DNA of 64,000 bases. Origin: an uncultured Paracoccaceae bacterium. GTDB lineage: Bacteria > Pseudomonadota > Alphaproteobacteria > Rhodobacterales > Rhodobacteraceae. The stretch lies in NCBI GenBank assembly GCA_947500825.1, contig CANMTR010000005.1, positions 1 through 64,000 of the forward strand, given 5' to 3'. The translations under genes and the position numbers were made by a program. Positions 37,022 to 46,170 of this stretch are shown here, piece by piece (position 1 is the stretch's first letter; the number at the start of each line of letters is the position of its first letter). The notes under the pieces were generated by a model. That model made no database searches, was not told the DNA's origin, and saw nothing but the letters and a program-made list of their open reading frames with translations.

Positions 37022-38128
37022 TCACTCCGCCGCCGCGTGGGCGACCGGCTTGCGGTTGTAGCGCAGGAACGCCCGTTCCAGCGGTGAGCGGATCATGCCG
37101 TCGAGCGCGCCGGTGAACAGGATCACGAGGGCCTGGATCACCACCACCATTTCCCGCGGCACGGACGTCTCGAACTCCAGCTCGGCCCCGCCCTGGTAGA
37201 GGGCGCCGAACAGGATCGCGGCCAGGAGGACCCCCACCGGGTGGGACCGGCCCATCAGGGCCACGGCGATCCCCACGAAACCCGCGCCCAGGACATTGTC
37301 CTGGATCAGGCGCTCCTGCTCGCCCATCACGGCGTTCACCGCCATGAGTCCGGCGAGAGCGCCCGAGATCAGCATGGCGATCATGGTGATGCGCACGGGC
37401 GAGATGCCCGCGTAGCGCGCCGCGGGCTCGGATTGACCGAAGGCGCGGATCTCGTAGCCGAGCCGCGTGCGCCACAGCATCAGCCATACGAGCCAGCAAG
37501 ACAGGAGAGCGACCAGGAAGGAGACGTTGAGCGGCGTGCGCGAGAAGGGCACGCCCACCAGCGCCAGGAGGTCGCGCGCGGTGGGCAGGCGCGCGCCTTC
37601 CGGGAAGCGCGCCGTCTCGGGCGCCATGCCGGGCGCCTTCAGCGTATCGACGAGGAGGTAGACCAGGAGCGCGGAGGCGATGAAGTTGAACATGATGGTC
37701 GTGATGACGATGTGGCTGCCCCGCTTGGCCTGCAGGTAGGCGGGGACCGCCGCCCAGGCCGCGCCGAAGAGCGCGCCTCCCGCCACCGCCACGGGCAGGG
37801 CAAGCGCCCAATGCGGCCAGGGCAGGGCGAGGCAGACCAGTGCCACGCCGAGGCTGCCGAGCTGCGCCTGGCCCTCTCCACCGATGTTGAACAGCTTGGC
37901 GTGGAAGGCCACGGCCACGGCGAGCCCGGTGAAGACGAAGTTCGTCGCGTAGTAGAGCGTGTAACCCCAGCCGTAGGTCGATCCCACGGCGCCGTTCACC
38001 ATGATCGCCAGCGCGTCGAGCGGGTCCTGCCCGATGAATGTGACGACCACGCCCGAAACGAGGAGCGCGAGGACGAGGTTGATCGCGGGGATGAGGACGA
38101 TGTCGGCCCAGCGGGGGAGTTTCTGCAC
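37022..38128 (-). CDS. ABC transporter permease, nucleoside (BMP-type) system
   Basis: This 368-residue permease is the longer of the two channel subunits. It has about ten hydrophobic segments, with KLFNIGGEGQAQLGSLGVAL as the conserved E-G loop, GSHIVITTIMFNFIASALL, and the C-terminal GAGFVGIAVALMGRSHPVGV. The C-terminal tail is basic and cytoplasmic. It follows the coiled-coil membrane protein gene by 34 bases and precedes the second permease by four. Members of this group import nucleosides. Confidence 0.92.
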   Translation of the reverse strand: MQKLPRWADIVLIPAINLVLALLVSGVVVTFIGQDPLDALAIMVNGAVGSTYGWGYTLYYATNFVFTGLAVAVAFHAKLFNIGGEGQAQLGSLGVALVCLALPWPHWALALPVAVAGGALFGAAWAAVPAYLQAKRGSHIVITTIMFNFIASALLVYLLVDTLKAPGMAPETARFPEGARLPTARDLLALVGVPFSRTPLNVSFLVALLSCWLVWLMLWRTRLGYEIRAFGQSEPAARYAGISPVRITMIAMLISGALAGLMAVNAVMGEQERLIQDNVLGAGFVGIAVALMGRSHPVGVLLAAILFGALYQGGAELEFETSVPREMVVVIQALVILFTGALDGMIRSPLERAFLRYNRKPVAHAAAE

Positions 38129-38162
38129 GGTCGTCAGTCTCCGATGGTCTCGGGAAGGGCGG

Positions 38163-38462
38163 TCAGGACAGCAGGACGGCGAGCAGGGTGAAGAGGCCCG
38201 TCATCGCAAGCCCTATCAGAAACCCGGACACCAGGGGCAAATACGGAGCGGGTATTCCGGAAAACTCCGTGATCCGGTCGATTCGCCTTGCCCACGTTGC
38301 CTCTGCCTTTCTCTGGGCCGGGCGGTCGCCCGGATACGAGGGTCTATCGTATCTCGCTCTCTCCTGCACGGCTTTCCGCAAGCGTTCGTTCTCGGATTGC
38401 AGGTGGTCGAGTCTCGCCTCCAGCCTGGAAATTGCCGGGCCGTCTCCGTCTTCGCCGGTCAC
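38163..38462 (-). CDS. Small coiled-coil protein with C-terminal membrane anchor
   Basis: This 99-residue protein has an N-terminal heptad-like stretch (ISRLEARLDHLQSENERLRK, about residues 11-36) and a Pro/Arg-rich linker. A C-terminal hydrophobic segment occupies about residues 74-98 (LVSGFLIGLAMTGLFTLLAV). It would sit in the inner membrane with the coiled coil in the cytoplasm. The start ATG overlaps the stop of the ABC ATPase gene by four bases (ATGA), so it is made with the transporter. I do not recognise the family. A scaffold or regulator of the ATPase is one possibility. Confidence 0.72.
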   Translation of the reverse strand: MTGEDGDGPAISRLEARLDHLQSENERLRKAVQERARYDRPSYPGDRPAQRKAEATWARRIDRITEFSGIPAPYLPLVSGFLIGLAMTGLFTLLAVLLS

Positions 38463-40045
38463 GCCTGCCGACCCGATCTGCCGGCCAGGTTCTGCTCGAT
38501 CTCTTCCACGGAATGCTCGCGGTCGGTATCGCTGATCCCGGCCATCAGAAGGCCCAGCTCGCGCTCGGTGGTGTCCGAGGGCGCGCGCTCTCCCATGAGG
38601 CGGCCGTCGAACATCACCGCGATCCGGTCCGACAGGGCCATGATCTCGTCGAGTTCGACCGAGACGAGCAGGATCGCCTTGCCCTGGTCGCGCAGGGCGA
38701 CGATCTGCTCGTGGATGAACTCGATGGCGCCGATATCGACGCCGCGGGTGGGCTGGCCCACCAGCAGCAAGTCCGGTTCCCGTTCCAGTTCGCGGGCGAT
38801 GACGATCTTCTGCTGGTTGCCGCCGGAGAAGTTCTTGGCGGTCTGCCAGGGATCGGTGGGGCGGATGTCGAACTTGGCAATCTTGGCGGCGGCGTCGGCG
38901 CGCAGCGCGTCGTTGTCCATCAGGAGGCCGCGGGCGTAGCGGCGGTCGTCGTGGTAGCCGAAGGCAACGTTCTCCCAGGCGTGGAAGTCCATGACGAGGC
39001 CCTCGCGCTGTCGGTCCTCCGGGACGTGGCCCACGCCCTGCCGGCGCCGGGTGCGCGCGTCGGAGCGCGGCCCCGACAGGGACAGGGACTGGCCGTTCAC
39101 CGTCACCCGGCCGGTACCCTCGCGCATGCCGCCCAGTACTTGCAGCAATTCGGACTGGCCGTTGCCGGCGACCCCCGCGAGGCCCAGGATCTCGCCCCGT
39201 CGTACGGACAGGGAGATACCGCGCAGCCGCTCGACGCCGGCGCCGTCGGTGACCTTCAAGTTCTCGACCTCGAGCACCGTCTCGCCCGGCTTGGCCGCCG
39301 CCTTGTCGACGCGCAGGAGCACCTTGCGGCCCACCATCAGCTCGGCCAGCTCCGCGGGATCGGTCTCGGACGTCTTCACGGTTGCGGTCATCTCGCCGCG
39401 GCGCATGACCGACACGGTGTCGGTCACGTCCATGATCTCGCGCAGCTTGTGGGTGATGAGGACGACCGTCTTTCCCTCGCGCTTCAGCCCCTTGAGAATG
39501 CGGAACAGGTGATCGGCCTCCGACGGCGTCAGGACGCCCGTCGGCTCGTCGAGGATCAGGATGTCGGCCTGGCGGTAGAGCGCCTTGAGGATCTCCACCC
39601 GCTGCTGCATCCCGACGCCCAGATCCTCGATCCTGGCGTCGGGGTTCACGTGCAGCTCGTACTCCTCCGACAGCTCCTTGAGAAGCCGACGCGCCTTCTC
39701 GAGGGAGGTCGACAGAAACATGCCACCTTCCGCGCCAAGCACGACGTTCTCCAGCACGGTGAAGTTCTGCACGAGCTTGAAGTGCTGGAACACCATGCCG
39801 ATCCCGGCTCGGATCGCGGCCTCGCTGTCGAAGATCTCGGCCGGCTCGCCACGCACGTGGATCTCGCCTGCATCGGCGCGGTAGAACCCGTAGAGGATGG
39901 ACATCAGCGTCGACTTCCCGGCGCCGTTCTCTCCGATGATGCCGTGGATCGTCCCCGGCATCACGCGAAGCGAGATATCCTTGTTCGCCTGTACTGGGCC
40001 GAAGGACTTGGAGATGCCCTTCAGCTCGATGGCCGGTGCCGACAT
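38459..40045 (-). CDS. ABC transporter ATP-binding protein, nucleoside (BMP-type) system
   Basis: This protein of 528 residues carries two fused ABC ATPase domains, as in sugar and nucleoside importers. The first has Walker A GENGAGKST (about residues 40-48), signature LGVGMQQRVEILKALYRQAD and Walker B ILILDEPTGVLTPSEADH. The second has a degenerate Walker A (GLAGVAGNGQSELLQVLGG), signature NFSGGNQQKIVIARELEREP and Walker B region LLLVGQPTRGVDIGAIEF. The degenerate second site is normal for this family. GGAGG lies five bases before the ATG at 40045. It is 37 bases downstream of the binding-protein gene. Confidence 0.94.
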   Translation of the reverse strand: MSAPAIELKGISKSFGPVQANKDISLRVMPGTIHGIIGENGAGKSTLMSILYGFYRADAGEIHVRGEPAEIFDSEAAIRAGIGMVFQHFKLVQNFTVLENVVLGAEGGMFLSTSLEKARRLLKELSEEYELHVNPDARIEDLGVGMQQRVEILKALYRQADILILDEPTGVLTPSEADHLFRILKGLKREGKTVVLITHKLREIMDVTDTVSVMRRGEMTATVKTSETDPAELAELMVGRKVLLRVDKAAAKPGETVLEVENLKVTDGAGVERLRGISLSVRRGEILGLAGVAGNGQSELLQVLGGMREGTGRVTVNGQSLSLSGPRSDARTRRRQGVGHVPEDRQREGLVMDFHAWENVAFGYHDDRRYARGLLMDNDALRADAAAKIAKFDIRPTDPWQTAKNFSGGNQQKIVIARELEREPDLLLVGQPTRGVDIGAIEFIHEQIVALRDQGKAILLVSVELDEIMALSDRIAVMFDGRLMGERAPSDTTERELGLLMAGISDTDREHSVEEIEQNLAGRSGRQA

Positions 40046-40082
40046 GGGCGCCTCCGGGGTCGGTATGGGCATGGGCCGGGTG

Positions 40083-41084
40083 CTAGAATCCGGCCGCGGT
40101 GCAGGTGTCGTCCTCGGTGTAGTCGTGGACATCGATCTCGCCGGCGATGATCTGGTCCTTGGCCTGCTCGACCGCCTCGATCATCTCGTCGGTAACCATG
40201 TCGGCGTTGTACTGGTCCATGGCGTAGCCGACGCCCTGGTTCTCCAGGTCCTTGACCTGGACCCCGGTCTGGAGGTTGCCGGCTTCGGCCGCCTCGAAAG
40301 CGTCGTAGACGGCGTTGTCCACGCGCTTGACCATCGACGTGAGCATGGTGCCGGGATGCAGGTAGTTCTGGTTCGAGTCGACGCCGATCGCCGCGATCCC
40401 CTCGTCGGCAGCGGCCTGCAGCACTCCCACGCCGGTGCCGCCCGCGGCCGCGAAGACCACGTCCGAGCCCTGGCCGATCTGGCTGCGGACCAGCTCGCCG
40501 CCCTTGACGGGATCGTTCCACGCAGCGGGCGTGGTGCCCGTCATGTTGACGATGACCTCGATGTCCTCGGAGGTGGCCCTGGCCCCCTGGGCGTAGCCGC
40601 AGCCGAACTTGCGGATCAGGGGCACGTCCATGCCGCCCACGAACGAGACGGTGCCCGATTCGGAGGCCATCGCGGCCATCAGGCCCACGAGGTACGAGCC
40701 CTCGTGCTCGGAGAACATGACCGACTGGACGTTGGGCTCGTCGACGATCGAATCGATGATGACGAATGTCGTCTCGGGGTAATCGGGGGCCACTGTCTCG
40801 AGCGTCGAGGCGTTCGCGAAGCCGAGCACCACGACCGGGTCGGCGCCGCGCTCGGCCATCCGGCGCATGGTCTGCTCGCGCTGCGCCTCGGAGGCGAGCT
40901 CGGTTTCCATGTAGTCGCCGCCGGTCTCCTCGACCCAGCGCTGGGCGCCGGTATAGGCGCTCTCGTTGAAGGACTTGTCGAACTTGCCGCCGAGGTCGAT
41001 GATCAGGCCGGGCTCTGCCAGCGCGGCACCGGCGGACAGGGCGGTCAGGGCCGCGGCGGACGTCATCTTGCGAAAAAGGCTCAT
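40083..41084 (-). CDS. BMP-family nucleoside-binding protein
   Basis: This 333-residue periplasmic binding protein has a Sec signal (MSLFRKMTSAAALTALSAGA, then ALA|EPG) with no lipobox. The body matches the BMP/Med family: LIIDLGGKFDKSFNESAYTG near the N-terminus, MFSEHEGSYLVGLMAAMASE, FVGGMDVPLIRKFGCGYAQG, and DVVFAAAGGTGVGVLQAAAD with the ligand-site residues. It is the first gene of a five-gene transporter operon that also contains a small membrane protein and ends with purine-nucleoside phosphorylase, so purine nucleosides are the likely ligands. Confidence 0.93.
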   Translation of the reverse strand: MSLFRKMTSAAALTALSAGAALAEPGLIIDLGGKFDKSFNESAYTGAQRWVEETGGDYMETELASEAQREQTMRRMAERGADPVVVLGFANASTLETVAPDYPETTFVIIDSIVDEPNVQSVMFSEHEGSYLVGLMAAMASESGTVSFVGGMDVPLIRKFGCGYAQGARATSEDIEVIVNMTGTTPAAWNDPVKGGELVRSQIGQGSDVVFAAAGGTGVGVLQAAADEGIAAIGVDSNQNYLHPGTMLTSMVKRVDNAVYDAFEAAEAGNLQTGVQVKDLENQGVGYAMDQYNADMVTDEMIEAVEQAKDQIIAGEIDVHDYTEDDTCTAAGF

Positions 41085-41240
41085 TGGTCGGGTGACTCCC
41101 TCGAATGGTCGGGGTCGGGTCCGCCCGGTCCCGGGGCGCCCGTCGCGATGCGCCGATAAGGCCGGAGCGGCCCGGGGCGGTCAAGGGCAGGGGTGCGGAA
41201 AAGCCGGCCCCGGCCCGGTCCACGAATCGATGACGTGCGG

Positions 41241-41648
41241 TCAGAGGCCGCGCGACATGACCACGGCATCAACCGCAGGATGAACCTCGGTGTAGTAGCC
41301 GCGCCGGAGGCCGACCTCCTGGTAGCCCGCGCGGACATAGAGCGCGCGGGCGGCCACGTTCGTGTCCGCCACCTCGAGGAAGGCCGTCGCCGCGCCCCGG
41401 GCACGGGCGCGGTCGTGGAAGGCCGACAGGAGCGCGCGCCCGAGGCCCGCGCGCCGGGCCGCTGGGAGGACGGCGATGGTCAGAAGCTCGGCCTCGTCCG
41501 CCGCGACCCGCCCGATCGCGATCCCGTCCGCCTCAATGACCTCCACTAGGCCAGGCATGCGGCGTAGCTCGGCGAACTCGGCGGCGGTCCAGGGCCGGGG
41601 CAGCGTCATCGCCGCGGCAAGGATCGCGGCCAGGTCGGCGTCGGTCAT
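41241..41648 (-). CDS. rimI: Ribosomal-protein-alanine N-acetyltransferase
   Basis: This GNAT acetyltransferase of 135 residues has the acetyl-CoA pyrophosphate loop as LPAARRAGLGRALLSAFHDR (about residues 60-79, R-x-x-G-x-G/A pattern). The C-terminal motif VADTNVAARALYVRAGYQEV and GLRRGYYTE are typical of RimI. Its ATG overlaps the tsaB stop by four bases. RimI acetylates ribosomal protein S18 in Escherichia coli, and rimI beside tsaB is a widely conserved pair. Confidence 0.9.
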   Translation of the reverse strand: MTDADLAAILAAAMTLPRPWTAAEFAELRRMPGLVEVIEADGIAIGRVAADEAELLTIAVLPAARRAGLGRALLSAFHDRARARGAATAFLEVADTNVAARALYVRAGYQEVGLRRGYYTEVHPAVDAVVMSRGL

Positions 41649-42268
41649 GCCACGGGCGGTACGGGACGGGCGGGGGCCGCGTCGGGCGCGCGGACATAGG
41701 CGGGGGCGGGGCGCCCGCCTGCCGGGCGGACCATGGCGACGCGCGCGACGGCGCCGGCGATACCGAAGGCCGACGCGGCGGCATGGCCGCCGCAGGCACG
41801 GGCGACGGCGTCCGCCTCGTGGCCGATGCAGGTCGCGCCGCGCGGAAGCGCCGGCAGGGTGTCGAGGGAGGCGACCATCGGTGCCCCGCCGTCGGAGAGA
41901 TAGAGCTTGTCCCCCCGGGCATCGACGCTCGTCACGACCGGGCCAGGCGTCCCGTGGGCAAGCGCCTCGAGGCTCGTGACGCCGATCGCGGGGATGGACA
42001 AGCCCAGTGCCAGGCCACGGGCGGTGGCGACCGAGATGCGAATGCCGGTGAAGTTGCCCGGCCCGATGCCGACGCCGATCCGCGCCAGGTCGCGCCAAGT
42101 CGCCCCACCGGCGGCGAGGGTCTCATCGAGCAGCGGCACCAGGCGCTCGGCCTGACCGCGCGCCATGTCTTCGCGGGCTTCGGCCAGAACGGCGTCGCCC
42201 GACAGCAAAACGGCCGCGCAATGCGCGGCCGATGTGTCGAAGGCGAGGAGAAGGGGCGCCTCAGGCAA
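41645..42268 (-). CDS. tsaB: tRNA threonylcarbamoyladenosine biosynthesis protein TsaB
   Basis: This 207-residue protein has the ASKHA-type fold of the TsaB/TsaD group. It starts with LLLAFDTSAAHCAAVLLSGD and contains the family motif IGVGIGPGNFTGIRISVATA followed by RGLALGLSIPAIGVTSLEAL. TsaB partners TsaD and TsaE in making t6A37 on ANN-decoding tRNAs. Its start overlaps the end of the Nfu gene by eight bases and its stop overlaps rimI by four, so nfu-tsaB-rimI is one coupled unit. The C-terminus is short, as in many bacterial TsaB proteins. Confidence 0.93.
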   Translation of the reverse strand: MPEAPLLLAFDTSAAHCAAVLLSGDAVLAEAREDMARGQAERLVPLLDETLAAGGATWRDLARIGVGIGPGNFTGIRISVATARGLALGLSIPAIGVTSLEALAHGTPGPVVTSVDARGDKLYLSDGGAPMVASLDTLPALPRGATCIGHEADAVARACGGHAAASAFGIAGAVARVAMVRPAGGRPAPAYVRAPDAAPARPVPPVA

Positions 42269-42824
42269 CCGGGCGCACCTCGATCACCTCGGGGATGTAG
42301 TGGCGCAGCAGATTCTCGATCCCCATCTTGAGGGTCAGGGTCGAGGATGGGCAACCCGCGCAGGCGCCCTGCATGTGCAGATAGACCACTCCGCGCTCGA
42401 AGCCGTGGAACGTGATGTCGCCGCCGTCCTGCGCCACGGCCGGGCGGACGCGGGTGTCGAGCAGTTCCTTGATCTGCACCACGATCTCGCCGTCGGGGCC
42501 GGTATGTTCCGCGTGGCCCGACTTGGCGTCGTCGGACTGGCCGGACATCACGGGCTGCCCGGACTGGAAATGCTCCATGATCGCGCCGAGGATCGCGGGC
42601 TTTACGTGGTCCCACTCGACCGCCTCGCCCTTGGTGACGGTGACGAAGTCATTGCCCAGGAACACGCCCGTGACGCCGTCCACGCCGAACACGCGGTTCG
42701 CCAGGGGGGAGGCGTCGGCGGCCTCGGGGGCGGGGAAATCGGCCGTTCCCGTCTCCAGCACGGTCTGGCCGGGCAGGAACTTCAGCGTCGCGGGATTCGG
42801 CGTCGACTCGGTCTGGATGAACAT
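42261..42824 (-). CDS. NifU-family (Nfu) iron-sulfur cluster carrier
   Basis: This protein of 187 residues has an N-terminal Nfu domain (MFIQTESTPNPATLKFLPGQ; VFGVDGVTGVFLGNDFVTVT). The C-terminal NifU-like domain holds the cluster-binding C-x-x-C in YLHMQGACAGCPSSTLTLKM, with DTRVRPAVAQDGGDITFHGF before it. The two-domain layout matches human NFU1 and bacterial NfuA-like carriers that deliver [4Fe-4S] clusters. A linker (SGQPVMSGQSDDAKSGHAEH) separates the domains. The ATG at 42824 gives the universal M-F-I-Q-T-E-x-T-P-N-P start. Confidence 0.95.
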   Translation of the reverse strand: MFIQTESTPNPATLKFLPGQTVLETGTADFPAPEAADASPLANRVFGVDGVTGVFLGNDFVTVTKGEAVEWDHVKPAILGAIMEHFQSGQPVMSGQSDDAKSGHAEHTGPDGEIVVQIKELLDTRVRPAVAQDGGDITFHGFERGVVYLHMQGACAGCPSSTLTLKMGIENLLRHYIPEVIEVRPVA

Positions 42825-42895
42825 GGCGGGCACTCCCAATATTACACCAGAGATATGCGGAGCCGGGACCGGCGTGTCAAGACTTTGGAAGGGTT

Positions 42896-43618
42896 CTAAA
42901 GTAGGCCCGTGCGCGTCAGGCCGATCAGGATCCCGAGCATCACCGGCTGGTGGAGGAGGTAGATCGCCAGGCTGTGCCGCCCCATCCGCGCCAGGATATC
43001 GTCCGCCGCGGAGCGACGCGGTACCGGCAGATGGCGTGCAGCGACGAGGCCGACGAGCATAGGAGCGAACCAGGGAAAGATCGGTTCGTAATCGACGGTG
43101 GGCGGCGGCGTGGGGTCGAGGCCAAGCGGGTAGAGGAGCGGATGCCCGAAGATGGGCGATGTCAGGACCCAGGGGGCAAGGAGGACGAGGGCCGCCGCCA
43201 CGAGGACCGCCCAGCTCGGCGCGGCCAGGAAGGGCAGCGCCAGGATCGAGAAGAGCGCGATGGCGTGCAGGATGCCGAAGGTCACCGGATAGGGCATCGC
43301 CGCCCAGGTGCCCAGGGTCACCAGCGCGGCAGCCCCAACCAGCATACCGAGCCGGCGGAGGAAGGCGCGCCGGCCCAGCCCCCCCGCGGCAGCCAATTGC
43401 AGCGAGACGCCCGACAGGGCAATGAAGCTGCCCGCGATCGCCATGGCGAAGGCGCGCCAGGCCCAGTGCCCGCCCACGGGCCAGGCCGCGAGGCCCAGCA
43501 TCGACAGGTCGTAGCTGAAATGGAACGCGATCATGGCGAGGAGCGCCACGCCGCGGGCGCGGTCGATCCAGGCCACCCGCTGGGGCGGGGCGGCCGACAG
43601 GGCGGCGGCGTCGGTCAC
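42896..43618 (-). CDS. DUF1624 / heparan-alpha-glucosaminide acetyltransferase-like membrane protein
   Basis: This 240-residue integral membrane protein has about seven hydrophobic segments. It has the DUF1624 opening RVAWIDRARGVALLAMIAFH, followed by FSYDLSMLGL (D-x-x-R-G and the conserved His), the central GILHAIALFSILALPFLA, and the C-terminal GRHSLAIYLLHQPVMLGILI typical of membrane acyltransferases. The start is a GTG that overlaps the universal-stress gene stop (GTGA). Family members are proposed to transfer acyl groups across the membrane; no substrate is evident here. Confidence 0.85.
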   Translation of the reverse strand: MTDAAALSAAPPQRVAWIDRARGVALLAMIAFHFSYDLSMLGLAAWPVGGHWAWRAFAMAIAGSFIALSGVSLQLAAAGGLGRRAFLRRLGMLVGAAALVTLGTWAAMPYPVTFGILHAIALFSILALPFLAAPSWAVLVAAALVLLAPWVLTSPIFGHPLLYPLGLDPTPPPTVDYEPIFPWFAPMLVGLVAARHLPVPRRSAADDILARMGRHSLAIYLLHQPVMLGILIGLTRTGLL

Positions 43619-44070
43619 GTGATCGCTTCCAGCTGGTCCTTGCTGAGGGTGCCCGGAACGATGGTCAGAGGCACCGGCAGGCTGCCCAGCGACTTCGTGA
43701 GCTGGGACACGATGGGTCCGGGGCCGCCCTTGCCCTCGCCGGCCCCGAGGACGAGGACGCCGATCTGCGTGTCCTCGCGGATCACCTCCATGAGCTGGGG
43801 CACGGCGTCGCCCTCGCGGATCACCAACTCCGGGTCGATGTCCTGCCGGTCGCGCATCCACTTGGCGAAGACCTCGTAATGGGCCACGATCCGCTCCCGC
43901 GCCTCCTCTCGCATGATGGTGCCCACGCCCAGCCAATGGCCGAACTCCTCGGGCGCGATCACCGACAGGATGGTGACGCCACCCCCCGTCTTGGCTGCGC
44001 GCATGGCGGCGTAGCGCATGGCATTGAGGCATTCGCGGGTGTCGTCGAGAACGACCAGGAACTTGCGCAT
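43615..44070 (-). CDS. Universal stress protein (UspA family)
   Basis: This Usp-fold protein of 151 residues starts MRKFLVVLDDTRECLNAMRY. The nucleotide-binding loop near the C-terminus reads VLVLGAGEGKGGPGPIVSQL, roughly G-x2-G-x9-G-S/T, with SLPVPLTIVPG closing the fold. The loop fits the ATP-binding Usp subgroup moderately well. It is translationally coupled to the DUF1624 membrane protein downstream (GTGA overlap). The upstream neighbour is a class IV aminotransferase gene 67 bases away. Confidence 0.88.
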   Translation of the reverse strand: MRKFLVVLDDTRECLNAMRYAAMRAAKTGGGVTILSVIAPEEFGHWLGVGTIMREEARERIVAHYEVFAKWMRDRQDIDPELVIREGDAVPQLMEVIREDTQIGVLVLGAGEGKGGPGPIVSQLTKSLGSLPVPLTIVPGTLSKDQLEAIT

Positions 44071-44137
44071 CGGGTATCCTCCGGCCGAGATGATGGGGCA
44101 GCGTCGCGGGGCTGTCCACCGCTCCGCGCGGTACGGA

Positions 44138-44998
44138 TCAGCCCGACAGCGCCCAGTCCCAGTAGAGGTCGCGGGCGCGGCGTGCCACCGGGCCGGCCTG
44201 GTAGGCGAGATCGTCGAATGCCGTGACCGGCGTGATCTTGGACATGTTGCCGGTAAGGAAGACCTCGTCGGCGGCGCGCACCTCGTCGAAGGTCAGCACG
44301 GCCTCCTCGACCTGGACCCCGTCGGCCCGCAGGAGCGCGATATGGCGGTTGCGCGTGATGCCGGCGAGGAAACAGCCGTTGGCGACCGGTGTCCGCACGA
44401 CGCCATCGGCGACGATGAAGACATTGGCCGTCGCCGTCTCGGCCACGTTGCCCAGGGCATCCGCCACCAGCGCGTTGCCGAAGCCTCTGGACTGCGCCTC
44501 GCGCAGCATCCGGGCGTTGTTGGGATAGAGGCAGCCTGCCTTGGCGTCGACCACCGCGTCCTCCAGCACGGGGCGACGGAAGCGGGTCGTGGTGAGGGTC
44601 GTCGTGGCCTCGTCGGAGGCGAGCGGGATCGCCTCGAGGCAGACGCAGAACCCCGTGGTGCCGGGAGCGGGCGCAATGGCGCCCGTGTCGCCGTCGATTC
44701 CCCAGTACATCGGGCGGATATAGACCGCCGCATCGGCGGGGTAACGCGCCAGGCCCTCGCGCACGATCTCCACCATGTCGGCGGCCTCGACCGTGGGCGT
44801 GAGCATCAGCGCCCGGGCGGAGCGGTTCACACGCTCGCAATGGGCGAGAAGGTCAGGCGCCACGCCGCGCGCGTATCGCGCCCCGTCGAACACCGTCGAT
44901 CCCAGCCACGCGCCGTGGTCCGCCGCGCGCATGACGGCCGGGTTGCCGTCGTGCCAGCGTCCCTCGAAGTAGGTGCGGATGTCGGTTCCGACGGTCAT
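44138..44998 (-). CDS. Class IV (branched-chain type) aminotransferase
   Basis: This PLP-dependent aminotransferase (286 residues) has the fold of branched-chain aminotransferases and D-amino-acid transaminases: YFEGRWHDGNPAVMRAADHG, then STVFDGARYARGVAPDLLAH. The PLP lysine is in VVDAKAGCLYPNNARMLREA, preceded by VYIRPMYWGI, and the phosphate-binding Thr residues are in NVAETATANVFIVADGVV. The residues differ from ilvE of enteric bacteria, and such alphaproteobacterial members are often annotated only as aminotransferase class IV. It lies between the universal stress gene and trpS, without further clues about its substrate. Confidence 0.88.
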   Translation of the reverse strand: MTVGTDIRTYFEGRWHDGNPAVMRAADHGAWLGSTVFDGARYARGVAPDLLAHCERVNRSARALMLTPTVEAADMVEIVREGLARYPADAAVYIRPMYWGIDGDTGAIAPAPGTTGFCVCLEAIPLASDEATTTLTTTRFRRPVLEDAVVDAKAGCLYPNNARMLREAQSRGFGNALVADALGNVAETATANVFIVADGVVRTPVANGCFLAGITRNRHIALLRADGVQVEEAVLTFDEVRAADEVFLTGNMSKITPVTAFDDLAYQAGPVARRARDLYWDWALSG

Positions 44999-45062
44999 GG
45001 TCGCGCCCCGGTCTGTTGGGACTTCGTTTTGCGCACGAAACGCGTGCCGCGTAAAGTCCGGC

Positions 45063-46091
45063 TCAACGGGGTCGCACGAAGCCCACGATGCGATAGACCT
45101 CGTCGAGGATCGGCGCCGTGATGGCGCGGGCGCGCTCGGCGCCCCGGGCGAGGATCGCGTCGATCTGGGCCGGGTCGTCCATCAGCCGCGCCATTTCGGC
45201 GCCGATCGGGGCGAGCCTGTCCACCGCCAGGTCCGCGAGCATCGGCTTGAACTGCGAGAATTGCTGGCCGCCCACCTCGGCCATGGCCTCATCGGCGGTG
45301 ATCTCGCGCAGGGCCGCGTAGATGTTGACGAGGTTGCGCGCCTCCGCCCTGTCCGACAGGCCCTCGATCGTCTCGGGCAGGGGGTCGGGGTCGGTCCGTG
45401 CGCGCCGGATCTTCTTGGCGATGGCGTCCGCGTCGTCGGTCATGTTGATCCGCGACGCGTCCGAGGGGTCGGACTTCGACATCTTCCGCGACCCGTCTCG
45501 CAGGGACATCACGCGCGTCGCTGCCCCTTCGATGACCGGCTCCGTCTCGGGGAAGAAGTCGACGCCGTAATCGTGGTTGAACTTGGCGGCGATGTCGCGC
45601 GTCAGCTCGATATGCTGCTTCTGGTCCTCGCCCACGGGCACGTGGGTGGCATGGTAGGCCAGAACGTCCGCCGCCATGAGAGCGGGATAGGCGAAGAGGC
45701 CCAGCGAGGCTTCCTCGGCGTGCTTGCCCGCCTTTTCCTTCCACTGGGTCATCCGCCGCATCCAGCCCATCCGGGCGACGCAGTTGAGGACCCAGGCAAG
45801 CTGGGCGTGTTCGGGCACGTGGCTCTGGGCGATCAGGATCGAGCGCTCGGGGTCGATGCCCGAGGCGATGAAGCCTGCCGCCAGTTCGCGGGTCGAGCGC
45901 GCCAGGTCCGCCGGGTCCTGCCATACGGTGATCGCGTGCTGGTCGACCATGCAGAAGATCGTCTCGACGTCGCGATCCTGCCAGTCCACGAACCTCTTCA
46001 CCGCGCCCAGGTAGTTGCCCAGGTGCAGGTTGCCCGAGGGCTGGATCCCCGAGAAGACGCGGGGGGCGAAGCGGGAGGTCTGGTCTGACAT
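45063..46091 (-). CDS. trpS: Tryptophan-tRNA ligase
   Basis: This class I aminoacyl-tRNA synthetase of 342 residues has the HIGH-type motif in [19 protein letters not shown] (about residues 14-32) and the KMSKS loop in [18 protein letters not shown]. The conserved [11 protein letters not shown] and [20 protein letters not shown] segments of the Trp pocket are present. Length is normal. The 79-base gap to the divergent rhomboid-like gene holds both promoters. Confidence 0.97.
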   Translation of the reverse strand: MSDQTSRFAPRVFSGIQPSGNLHLGNYLGAVKRFVDWQDRDVETIFCMVDQHAITVWQDPADLARSTRELAAGFIASGIDPERSILIAQSHVPEHAQLAWVLNCVARMGWMRRMTQWKEKAGKHAEEASLGLFAYPALMAADVLAYHATHVPVGEDQKQHIELTRDIAAKFNHDYGVDFFPETEPVIEGAATRVMSLRDGSRKMSKSDPSDASRINMTDDADAIAKKIRRARTDPDPLPETIEGLSDRAEARNLVNIYAALREITADEAMAEVGGQQFSQFKPMLADLAVDRLAPIGAEMARLMDDPAQIDAILARGAERARAITAPILDEVYRIVGFVRPR

Positions 46092-46170
46092 CGGAGCGCC
46101 TTTACAATTCGCCGCTGCCGCTTACCCATGGCCCTCCGACCCGTCAAGGAAGCCCGCCGAGGAGGCGCCC

